The notes under the pieces are model-generated. The model had not been told where the DNA came from. It was given only the letters and a program-made list of their open reading frames with translations, and did no database searches. A stretch of 64,000 bases of DNA from Paenibacillus terrigena DSM 21567. Lineage in GTDB: Bacteria > Bacillota > Bacilli > Paenibacillales > Paenibacillaceae. The stretch is taken from NCBI RefSeq assembly GCF_000374845.1, contig NZ_KB895424.1, positions 32,360-96,359 of the forward strand. Direction: 5' to 3'. This document shows positions 20,335 through 27,157 of this stretch, piece by piece (the first letter of the stretch is position 1; each line of letters opens with the position of its first letter). The position numbers and the translations under genes were made by a program.

Positions 20335-20790
20335 ATGTCGAAACAACATACTCAATTAGATACCCAATCGTTAACGACTCTTATTTTCCTCATGGAGAGT
20401 TCGCATGAAATATTTAAAGAAATAACTGTTCATCTTTCCAAATTTGGACTTTCAGTGGCGAAAGTAAAAGTACTACAGACACTTTTCAGTGAAGAAAAGC
20501 CAATGATGCCATCTGAATTAGCGAAAAATTCCGGTGTTTCGAGATCAACGATGACCGGATTACTGGATGGTCTTGAACGTGACGGCTTGATCTATAAAGG
20601 AGAAGGGGATGATCGCAGAATTACCCTTATTTCTATATCAGAAGCGGGAGTAAATCTCATGAATACGCTGCAGCCTTACTATGCAGCCCTTGCTGACAAA
20701 ATTACCAGTGACGTAACAAAAGAGGAACAGGATTTATTGGCTCAACTATTAGTGAAGTTGAAGCGCAGTTTAGAAGGACAGAAAGGTTAA
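20335..20790 (+). CDS. MarR-family transcriptional regulator
   Basis: A winged-helix dimeric repressor, expected to release DNA on binding a small phenolic or lipophilic ligand or on thiol oxidation. With ATG at 20335 it has 151 residues. The wHTH region spans about residues 42-105, with the recognition helix in MMPSELAKNSGVSRSTMTGLLDGLERDGL and the wing at YKGEGDDRRITL (DDRR motif is the family hallmark). Starts further upstream fall in or next to the promoter at 20230-20258 and are rejected; an ATG at 20278 cannot be excluded. It sits ahead of an SDR and a ketosteroid-isomerase-like gene and shares operator-like sites with them. Confidence 0.88.
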   Translation: MSKQHTQLDTQSLTTLIFLMESSHEIFKEITVHLSKFGLSVAKVKVLQTLFSEEKPMMPSELAKNSGVSRSTMTGLLDGLERDGLIYKGEGDDRRITLISISEAGVNLMNTLQPYYAALADKITSDVTKEEQDLLAQLLVKLKRSLEGQKG

Positions 20791-20804
20791 TTTTTTTTCG
20801 TAAA

Positions 20805-20837
20805 TAGTTCGGTCCCGCATTATCAGGTTACGAACTA
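20805..20837 (+). promoter_or_regulatory. Putative MarR operator 2
   Basis: TAGTTCG and CGAACTA form a perfect 7-base inverted repeat around GTCCCG..AGGTTA. The 28 bases 20810-20837 match 20913-20940 at 25 of 28 positions. Confidence 0.6.
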
Positions 20838-20905
20838 TATTTCTCTGTCCTACACTTTTCTTCTTTTTGCTTAAGAACAAACATAGAAGTCGTATCTTTT
20901 GCTCA

Positions 20906-20940
20906 TATAATACGGTCCCGTACTATCAGGTTACCAACTA
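20906..20940 (+). promoter_or_regulatory. SDR-gene -10 box and putative MarR operator 3
   Basis: TATAAT at 20906 is followed at once by CGGTCCCGTACTATCAGGTT and ACCAACTA. No good -35 is visible at 17 bases upstream. Binding here would block the SDR transcript. Copy 2 is 103 bases upstream. Confidence 0.6.
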
Positions 20941-21059
20941 AAATGAAGGGAGGTGGTAGGAAAATAAATCATCGTAGTTGTAGAGTGGCATATGATTTTT
21001 GAATTTACTCGATGCTGTGTTTAAGTGGAAAAAAATGTGACAAAAAAGGAGTGACAAGA

Positions 21060-21812
21060 ATGGGACGTCTAGAAAATAAAGTTGCAATTATTACGGGTTC
21101 TGCCGGAGGGCAAGGAAAAGCGGAGGCAATTCTTTTCGCAAAAGAAGGAGCCAAAGTAGTCGTAACAGATGTGCAGGAAGACAAAGTTAATCAAGTCGTA
21201 GCTATCATCAAGGAAAATGGCGGGGATGCAATTGGCTTTTACCATAACGTGGCATCCGAAGATAACTGGATTCAAGTGGTTAAAGATACGGTTAAAGCCT
21301 TTGGTAAAGTGGACGTCCTCGTGAACAATGCGGGTATTACCAGTAATATACCGCTTATTGATACCCCACTTGAACAATGGAACAAAGTGATCGACATCAA
21401 CTTAACAGGCACTTTTCTTGGCATGAAACATGTGATTCCAGTAATGCTGGAAAATGGGGGTGGTTCCATTGTTAACATTTCATCCATTGCTGGATTAACT
21501 GGCGGCAGTGGAGCCGGTGCCTATACAGCTTCAAAAGGAGCAATTCGACTTTTCACAAAGGCGGCAGCTATTGATTATGCTAAGCAAAATATCCGAGTGA
21601 ACTCCGTTCATCCGGGCTATATTGAAACACCGATGACAGAGGCATTCTTTTCGAATGAGCAGATGCTGAACTGGTTTAAGGCAGCTACGCCTCTTCCATA
21701 CCTCGGGAAACCGGAAGACATCGCTGAAGGTGTCCTATATCTTGCTTCAGATGAATCTAAATTTGTAACAGGCATTGAACTCCCGATTGATGGGGGATAT
21801 TCAGCACAGTAG
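21060..21812 (+). CDS. Short-chain dehydrogenase/reductase, hydroxysteroid-dehydrogenase-like
   Basis: A classical SDR of 250 residues that should oxidise or reduce an alcohol/ketone with NAD(H). Seen: cofactor motif TGSAGGQGKAEA, acidic VVTDVQED after the second strand (favours NAD over NADP), NNAG, catalytic Ser in NISSIAG, YTASK, and the C-terminal PIDGGYSAQ. ATG at 21060 follows AAAAAGGAGTGACAAGA. It precedes a gene that keeps the catalytic residues of ketosteroid isomerase, so a 3-beta- or 3-alpha-hydroxysteroid or similar cyclic alcohol is a reasonable but unproven substrate. Confidence 0.9.
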   Translation: MGRLENKVAIITGSAGGQGKAEAILFAKEGAKVVVTDVQEDKVNQVVAIIKENGGDAIGFYHNVASEDNWIQVVKDTVKAFGKVDVLVNNAGITSNIPLIDTPLEQWNKVIDINLTGTFLGMKHVIPVMLENGGGSIVNISSIAGLTGGSGAGAYTASKGAIRLFTKAAAIDYAKQNIRVNSVHPGYIETPMTEAFFSNEQMLNWFKAATPLPYLGKPEDIAEGVLYLASDESKFVTGIELPIDGGYSAQ

Positions 21813-21888
21813 GGAATTGGTGCTCAACATCCAATTAAAGGGAACAGACAGTTTTACCCAAATTAAAATTGAGAAGGGAACGAATAAT

Positions 21889-22266
21889 ATGTCAACACAA
21901 TCCGAAATGAAAGCCGTAATGCAAAAATACCTCGACGCATTTAATGCCCAAGATGCAGATGCAGTCCTTGCGCTCTATGCCGAAAATGCGACGGTCGAGG
22001 ACCCAGTCGGTTCCCCACCGTTACAAGGCAAGGAGGCCATTGGCGCATTCTATCAGAAGGTTATACCTATGGGTAGCAAACTTAAATTGGCTGCCCCAAT
22101 CCGCGGATCCCATAGCAACTCGGCAGCGATGGCATTTGTGGTAGAAAGTGCCATGGACGGTCATACGGTCAATATCAATGTCATCGATGTCATGACGTTT
22201 GATGAATCCGGCAAAATTACCAGCATGCGAGCATATTGGGGTAAGGAAGACTGCAATATCCTGTAA
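21889..22266 (+). CDS. Ketosteroid-isomerase-like (SnoaL/NTF2 fold) protein
   Basis: With ATG at 21889 (GAAGGGAACG upstream) the protein has 125 residues, the same length as Comamonas delta5-3-ketosteroid isomerase. Tyr14 and Asp38 (TVEDPVGSPP) fall at the same numbers as the catalytic residues of that enzyme, and Asp100 (VIDVMTFD) aligns with its Asp99. KSI moves a C5-C6 double bond into conjugation with a 3-keto group. The upstream SDR could supply that ketone. Other NTF2-fold isomerases or hydrolases remain possible. Gene overlaps nothing and starts 76 bases after the SDR stop, probably in one transcript. Confidence 0.82.
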   Translation: MSTQSEMKAVMQKYLDAFNAQDADAVLALYAENATVEDPVGSPPLQGKEAIGAFYQKVIPMGSKLKLAAPIRGSHSNSAAMAFVVESAMDGHTVNINVIDVMTFDESGKITSMRAYWGKEDCNIL

Positions 22267-22332
22267 TTCCAATGATAACGTGCTGATATTATTGCACATT
22301 GATTATCCTAGAATTCCAGAAAAACTCCAAAA

Positions 22333-22368
22333 GGGGACAGGCGTGTATTCATGGCCATGTCCCCCTGT
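22333..22368 (+). terminator. Possible terminator after the KSI-like gene
   Basis: GGGGACA and TGTCCCC can pair across a loop of about 20 bases. No clear T run. Confidence 0.4.
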
Positions 22369-22463
22369 TGTTGAGAAACATATGCCGCACCGATGGCAAC
22401 TGTGGACGGCGTACTATTATGTTATCGTGACCAAGCCGAATGGTGGATTTTCCAAGCCATGGT

Positions 22464-22575
22464 TCGCCTCCACCAAAAAGCTGAACACCCAGACCGCATG
22501 AGGTCTGGGTGTCCTTTTTGCATTGGAGGAGTCTCGGGGGGGCGAACCCTGGGTTCAGGCCGCGCGGCGGATAGT
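22464..22575 (+). repeat. ssrA-end-like core, terminator and partial repeat D
   Basis: TCGCCTCCACCA (22464-22475) repeats the last bases of ssrA including CCA. A terminator follows (ACACCCAGACC-GCATGA-GGTCTGGGTGT then CCTTTTTGCATTG), and TCCTTTTTGCATTG is identical to the sequence after the real ssrA terminator. Next comes GGGTTCAGGCCGCGCGGCGG, related to the start of repeat A. This is the clearest duplicate of the whole ssrA 3' flank. Confidence 0.75.
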
Positions 22576-22577
22576 GA

Positions 22578-23228
22578 TTACTTTCCGTGGATAAGATACG
22601 GGCTCAATCCCGTTGCAATCAGGCGATGCCCCCGATCATTGGGGTGAATGGGCAGAGATCCGCTTAACGCATCTTCAATTTTTCCGTTGCGATATCCATA
22701 GATAAGATTGGCCTGTCTTCCTTCAAACCACATATGAGCAGGGGCTACTGTGGCATCATAACGACGAGCTGTGTCTTGTATGATACGATTAAATTGGCTG
22801 ATCGACTCGACTGCAAGAGAGCTGTTCGGAAATGGATTGTACTGCGTGCAGCAAATGATTCGGGCACGGCTTCTTTTTTTGATCAGAGTGAGAAGTGAGC
22901 ATAAATTTCGGCTGTAGTTAGTTGCAAGTTGTTTGGCAGGTAAGGGGGATTGGCTTCTAAGGGAAGAAATCGCGGCATTCGCTAAATCTACTCCTCCGAT
23001 CCATATAGAAACCACATCCGATTGATGAATCATTGAGGCGCCTCGCCATAACACTGCATCTAATAAATTTTTGCTGGTCCAACCAGACCGAGCCAGAACA
23101 TGCCCAGTAACCTTACGGGAGCGTGTGTTTAATGCAGATACTATCAATTGGGGATAAGCATTTACTTTGGAGGAGGCATCTTTCCCAAATGTAATGGAAT
23201 CCCCAAGAGCTGTATAGATCATAGGCAT
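22578..23228 (-). CDS. SGNH/GDSL-family hydrolase
   Basis: A 216-residue esterase-type hydrolase without signal peptide. Block I ALGDSITFG holds the nucleophile serine, block II the glycine RSGWTSKNLL, and block V IHPNDRGHRLIA could give the catalytic histidine. Block III, normally GxND, reads IGGVDLAN, so the oxyanion-hole asparagine is replaced by valine or shifted. Start ATG at 23228; a second ATG at 23222 is possible. Its 3' end meets repeat D. Substrate unknown, activity uncertain because of block III. Confidence 0.82.
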   Translation of the reverse strand: MPMIYTALGDSITFGKDASSKVNAYPQLIVSALNTRSRKVTGHVLARSGWTSKNLLDAVLWRGASMIHQSDVVSIWIGGVDLANAAISSLRSQSPLPAKQLATNYSRNLCSLLTLIKKRSRARIICCTQYNPFPNSSLAVESISQFNRIIQDTARRYDATVAPAHMWFEGRQANLIYGYRNGKIEDALSGSLPIHPNDRGHRLIATGLSPYLIHGK

Positions 23229-23380
23229 ATCACCAACCTAATGTTCAAATTTGTGCTTGTTTGTGTAGTGCATCATATAGATATAATAGTGTAATCATGT
23301 ACAAGTTGTGTGGACATTAACAACGAATCCATCAATATGAGCGTTTGCTAGTAATTCTCGGAATAAAGGCAAAGTAAGAG

Positions 23381-23420
23381 GTGACATCAAAACTGTGATT
23401 GCACAAGTAGAAGCCTATGT
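23381..23420 (+). pseudogene. Diverged tmRNA fragment
   Basis: GTGACATCAAAACTGT at 23381-23396 is identical to tmRNA 14621-14636, and the 40 bases to 23420 match tmRNA 14621-14660 at 34 positions, including GTAGAAGC and TATGT. Similarity fades afterwards. This tmRNA segment lies 45-85 bases before the CCA end, outside the short core seen at the other copies. The rest of 23229-23653 contains an AT-rich stretch with TATAATAG (23289) but no convincing gene. Confidence 0.65.
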
Positions 23421-23653
23421 GTCTTGGACAAAAGAAAAATATCACCATTCTTTGTAAAAGGAGATGCATACGATGATTCGAACCTTTCCATTTTAGTAGT
23501 ATGAAGAGCCATCGGCCATTTAGCTTTGGTAGGTGGTTTTTTAATTATGATCAGTTTAGATACAAGATAATTAGCCTGCAGGAATACCTGCAACTCAAGT
23601 CAAATATGTCTTTATCCTGCTTGGTATGATGGAGTCGAAAGGAGGGAAGCTAC

Positions 23654-24556
23654 ATGTACGAATGGAACGAAATGGTTCAGCTCATGATCAGTTGGATCGA
23701 TAATAACCTCACCTCGACTCCTACATTGTTGAAAATGTCCGAGCAACTGGGGTATTCACCTTATTACTGCACTAAGAAGTTTCATTCTCTAACAGGAATG
23801 ACATTGAGAGATTATATATGGATGAGGCGAATTAGTTGTGCAGCCCTTGACCTGAGGGATACGGATGCCCGTATTCTTGATATTGCTATTAAGTATGGAT
23901 TTTCCTCACAAGAGGCTTTTACCCGGGCATTCGTGAAAGCTTTTCATGTTACTCCGGCTGTATATCGAAGAGTACCGCGGCCTATTCCGTTGGCTATTCG
24001 TGTTGAAGTGTTCTCTCCTTATCATTTCAATGTGAAGGAGAGGGGCAAGATGGTTGAGGTTAATTTGCAAGAAGTAGAAATTAAAATTGAGCGTATACCT
24101 GCACACAAATTTATCGGGATATGGGATATTTCTTCCCAGAATTACGGAGATTTCTGGAACAACGAACATAATTACGATGAGATAAGCGGAACGCTGGATA
24201 GCATGTCCCATCTCTGTCTTCCCGGACAGTTGGGACAGACTGCAGGCTGGTTCTATCAGGATGGGCAGAAGGGATATCTCTATGGCATACCAGTGGCCTC
24301 CGAATATGACGGAGAGATTCCGGAAGGGATGGAATGTCGTGACATTCCGGAGTCCGATTACTTGGCGTTTTTCTATCCACCCTTTGATTACTTAAGAGCT
24401 AATGGAGAAGTCATGAGCATTGTTGAGCAAAAGACATGGAATTTTGATCCAACTGAGATGGGATTTGTCTGGGATGAAGGAACAAAGTATGATTACCAAA
24501 GACATTTCCCGGAGGGGTATGGTTATGCCGTGCTGCGTCCTGTGAAGGAAATATAG
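23654..24556 (+). CDS. AraC-family regulator with GyrI-like effector domain
   Basis: Residues 5-105 form a double helix-turn-helix with LLKMSEQLGYSPYYCTKKF and ILDIAIKYGFSSQEAFTRAF and the end VTPAVYRR. Residues about 130-300 are a GyrI/BmrR-like effector-binding domain (IPAHKFIGI.., then SDYLAFFYPPFDYL and YDYQRHFPEGYGYAVLRP), the arrangement of Rob/SoxS-like drug-responsive regulators in Bacillales. RBS AAAGGAGGGAAGCTAC fits the ATG. No target gene is adjacent in the same direction, so it may act elsewhere. Confidence 0.9.
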   Translation: MYEWNEMVQLMISWIDNNLTSTPTLLKMSEQLGYSPYYCTKKFHSLTGMTLRDYIWMRRISCAALDLRDTDARILDIAIKYGFSSQEAFTRAFVKAFHVTPAVYRRVPRPIPLAIRVEVFSPYHFNVKERGKMVEVNLQEVEIKIERIPAHKFIGIWDISSQNYGDFWNNEHNYDEISGTLDSMSHLCLPGQLGQTAGWFYQDGQKGYLYGIPVASEYDGEIPEGMECRDIPESDYLAFFYPPFDYLRANGEVMSIVEQKTWNFDPTEMGFVWDEGTKYDYQRHFPEGYGYAVLRPVKEI

Positions 24557-24573
24557 CGTTTCAAAAGTTTAAT

Positions 24574-24599
24574 ACAGCCATTCCCTCGAGGGTGGCTGT
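24574..24599 (+). terminator. araC-type gene terminator
   Basis: ACAGCCA-TT-CCCTCGAGGG-TGGCTGT then CCTTTGTTTTT, 15 bases after the stop. Confidence 0.75.
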
Positions 24600-24763
24600 C
24601 CTTTGTTTTTGGCATATTCCTCCTTATAGTCGATAACATGGATACTGTGTAAAAATAGAACAATTTAGCAATGAAAAAAAACAGCCCCCATCCATGGGAA
24701 CTGTCCCCCCGTTTGAATAAGTTGTAGGAGCAGCATCATTTGGATTGCATGATGTGGATATAT

Positions 24764-24796
24764 GAATAAGCCAGCCTTATGAGGCTGGCTTATTTG
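24764..24796. terminator. Intrinsic terminator in the 24.6-24.85 kb gap
   Basis: ATAAGCCAGCC-TTATGA-GGCTGGCTTAT plus T. It may end the minus-strand HD gene. The remaining gap (24600-24763) holds only a weak ACAG..CTGT hairpin at about 24685. Confidence 0.7.
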
Positions 24797-24855
24797 CATT
24801 GAATTCTCTTCGGTAGGCCATAAAACGTGGGGACGAAAGAGGGGCTGGTAGTCAG

Positions 24856-25485
24856 CTAAGAGGATAACGCCTCATTCGTAATGCCTTCGATATCAATCAG
24901 AGACCGTGTTCCTTCACGAACCAAATCGGGTAGAATATGCTGCAGGAAATAATCGACGCAATGAAGCTGGATTCCTTTGATTTTGATTAGCGCAGTACGG
25001 TACATCACGATAAATTCTTTCTCAGTATTTCCTCGCTGAAGCTCTGCAAAAGCTTCATAGACCTGATCCATTTTATCGGCGACCTCTAGGATGAGCCCTT
25101 CCAAGGAATCGTCTTTACCTTCGCGCAGCTGCCTGCGGAAGATGGGTTTGAATTCATCCGGAATATGCTCCTCAATGAAATGCGCGACCATGCCTTCTTC
25201 GACTTGCTGCAGCATCGCTCGAAGCTCCAGGGAATGGTGCTTCACGGGAGTCTTGATATCGCCAATGAAAATTTCCCCGTAATCATGACTGCTCGTGATT
25301 TCATATAGCTTCTTCCAATCGACAGTGGCGCCGTTGCTTTCTTCAATATCTGCCAAGGTTTTGGCATATTGAACGACCTTCCAAGAATGCTCGGATACGC
25401 TATGCGCCTGAAATTTGAACTTACCCGGGCATCGAATAATTCGCTCTAAATCCGTTAGTGATTGGAAATACGTATGAATCCCCAT
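24856..25485 (-). CDS. HD-domain hydrolase, YfbR/5'-deoxynucleotidase-like
   Basis: Probably a metal-dependent phosphohydrolase acting on nucleotides. With the ATG at 25485 (AAAGGAACTCACC upstream) it has 209 residues. HD-superfamily ligands are visible in order: His in VSEHSWKV, the HD doublet in SSHDYGEIF, and the distal Asp in VADKMDQ. This arrangement and the YFQSLTDLERIIRCPGKF start resemble YfbR-like 5'-deoxynucleotidases. An upstream in-frame ATG at 25548 adds 21 residues lacking similarity and has no comparable binding site. It stands alone. Confidence 0.85.
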   Translation of the reverse strand: MGIHTYFQSLTDLERIIRCPGKFKFQAHSVSEHSWKVVQYAKTLADIEESNGATVDWKKLYEITSSHDYGEIFIGDIKTPVKHHSLELRAMLQQVEEGMVAHFIEEHIPDEFKPIFRRQLREGKDDSLEGLILEVADKMDQVYEAFAELQRGNTEKEFIVMYRTALIKIKGIQLHCVDYFLQHILPDLVREGTRSLIDIEGITNEALSS

Positions 25486-25674
25486 ATGGTGAGTTCCTTT
25501 CTTTGATGAATGAAGTGGATGTTGCTTTATGAATAGTATATCTTCCATTTGTTAATGGATGATTAAGTTGAGCAGGGAATTTTTACAAGTCAAACTTTTT
25601 GAACCCGCTGTAACGTCAGTACTGTATCAAGAAGAGAACATCTCATCATCCTAAAAAAGAAAGCAGGAATCAAC

Positions 25675-26724
25675 ATGAACTTCAAAAAAATCCTTACAAG
25701 TACTATGGTTGCATCGCTCGTACTCAGCGGAACCGCTATGGCCGCAAGCAATAATAGCTTTAAGCTGCCAACCAACATGCACAAGCTGGTGCAAAAACAA
25801 GTCGACGTGACTGGTGACAAAAAAGCGGACATCATCACACTTTATGGCCAGAAGGAGAAGGCAAGCGATATATATAATGAGGAATTGCTGCTTGTCATTA
25901 ATGATGGTAAGTCAAAGAAAACGACCTCTATTTCGCTCCATGACGGCGGGTATTCTCCTCAGCTCCTCGTTCCGGATCTTACCAATGATAAAGTGGCTGA
26001 TATTATGGTTACTGCCGATACAGGCGGAAGCGGCGGTTATAAAACCAGCCATATTTACACTTTGAAGAACAACAAGCCTGCAGAACTTCCACAGCCAGGG
26101 CTTGCCAAAGGTAAGGTCGGCGTGCAGGGAAATGCTTTCATTGACTTGAAACCAATCGTTCTGAACAAAAAAGGCGCCTACACGTTGCAAGGGGTTGAGA
26201 GAGTTGGAACTACCGTTTCGGATACAATCGCTTACGTTACCTCCGATTGGAAGTGGAACCAGGGCAAATGGGAGCTGTTTAACGTCAAAATAGAGCAGCC
26301 TAAGAAAGAATCGAATTCGTCTCAGGATCAGGTGAAAAGCTCGATTTACAAAAATACCGAAGCAAACTTCAGTGTAGAAATACCTTCCTCTTGGAATGGT
26401 AACTATAAGGTGCGCGCTGAAAAGTCCGACAGCATGTTCCCTTCGGCCAAGCATGTCGTTTACTTTGACTACACAACGAAGGATAAAAAAGATTCCCAAT
26501 CGCTAATTACCATCTCTGTCTTCGCACAGAACGATTGGAACAAGCTTTCCGATGATGACAAGAGCCAAATCGGAGGTACCCTTGCTGAGGCAAACGGTAT
26601 GGTATATGTGTTAACAACACCTCAATCCAACCCGTTTGATCCTCAATCAGCTGACGGCAAGAAGTTTGATCAAATGTTCAAAGATTTGAACCTGAAAAAA
26701 GGATTTTCTGTTCTTAAAAAATAG
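25675..26724 (+). CDS. Secreted protein of unknown function with FG-GAP/VCBS-like start
   Basis: Signal peptide 1-24 ends at a good AMA-A cleavage site. Residues 40-130 read as a repeat-like beta module (VDVTGDKKADIITLYG, then VPDLTNDKVADIMVTAD), with the Asp/Asn-rich loops typical of VCBS or FG-GAP calcium-binding repeats. The second half, from about 220, is a PsbP-like or similar fold (YKNTEANFSVEIPSSW) common in Bacillales lipoproteins. No lipobox cysteine is present, so it is probably released or wall-associated. Ends with a strong terminator. No operon partners. Confidence 0.8.
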   Translation: MNFKKILTSTMVASLVLSGTAMAASNNSFKLPTNMHKLVQKQVDVTGDKKADIITLYGQKEKASDIYNEELLLVINDGKSKKTTSISLHDGGYSPQLLVPDLTNDKVADIMVTADTGGSGGYKTSHIYTLKNNKPAELPQPGLAKGKVGVQGNAFIDLKPIVLNKKGAYTLQGVERVGTTVSDTIAYVTSDWKWNQGKWELFNVKIEQPKKESNSSQDQVKSSIYKNTEANFSVEIPSSWNGNYKVRAEKSDSMFPSAKHVVYFDYTTKDKKDSQSLITISVFAQNDWNKLSDDDKSQIGGTLAEANGMVYVLTTPQSNPFDPQSADGKKFDQMFKDLNLKKGFSVLKK

Positions 26725-26748
26725 TCTGACGAACGGGCTACACGAAGA

Positions 26749-26788
26749 GGGCTGTCCAGTCATCGAAGATAACAGAGGACAGCCCTTT
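26749..26788 (+). terminator. Terminator of the secreted protein gene
   Basis: GGGCTGTCC pairs with GGACAGCCC across a 19-base loop, then TTT. Confidence 0.75.
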
Positions 26789-27157
26789 ATGCGCTTGGCA
26801 GCGAAGACTGTACATACATAATGTGAATTGTCTCGCGATGCGAACTGAGTTTTAGGTATATTTTCTTGTTGGAAATGATGTGTTGCGGCTGAACATGCCG
26901 TTCTTGTCCTTATTTGTTCCCAATGTCTCTAATCGAATCGTATCGATTATGTATTGCAAAAATTGAAGTGAACGGAATGATAGGAACCTGGCCATGAGGT
27001 CAGGTTTTCATTTTGGGAACGAATATTTCCGCAATATTATTGATTTACAGCGAGATTTGCCTTCCATATTTGTCTATAGATTTGTTACTATGATACTAAG
27101 ACGAATGGAAGTAATCTATAAGTGTTATAAATTAATTAATATCGTGGAGGGAATGTA
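26789..27157. other. Intergenic stretch with orphan terminator
   Basis: No ORF of substance. AACCTGGCC-ATGA-GGTCAGGTT followed by TTCATTTT (26988-27017) is a terminator-shaped hairpin without a gene before it, of the same CATGAGG loop style as those at 18499 and 22480. The GH3 gene start has GTGGAGGGAATGTA upstream; its promoter is probably in 27060-27115 but no clear pair stands out. Confidence 0.55.

Noticed and set aside
22199..22501. 100-codon ORF over the end of the KSI-like gene and repeat D
   Set aside because: Overlaps the KSI-like gene in another frame and runs into the ssrA-like core and terminator; not protein-like.
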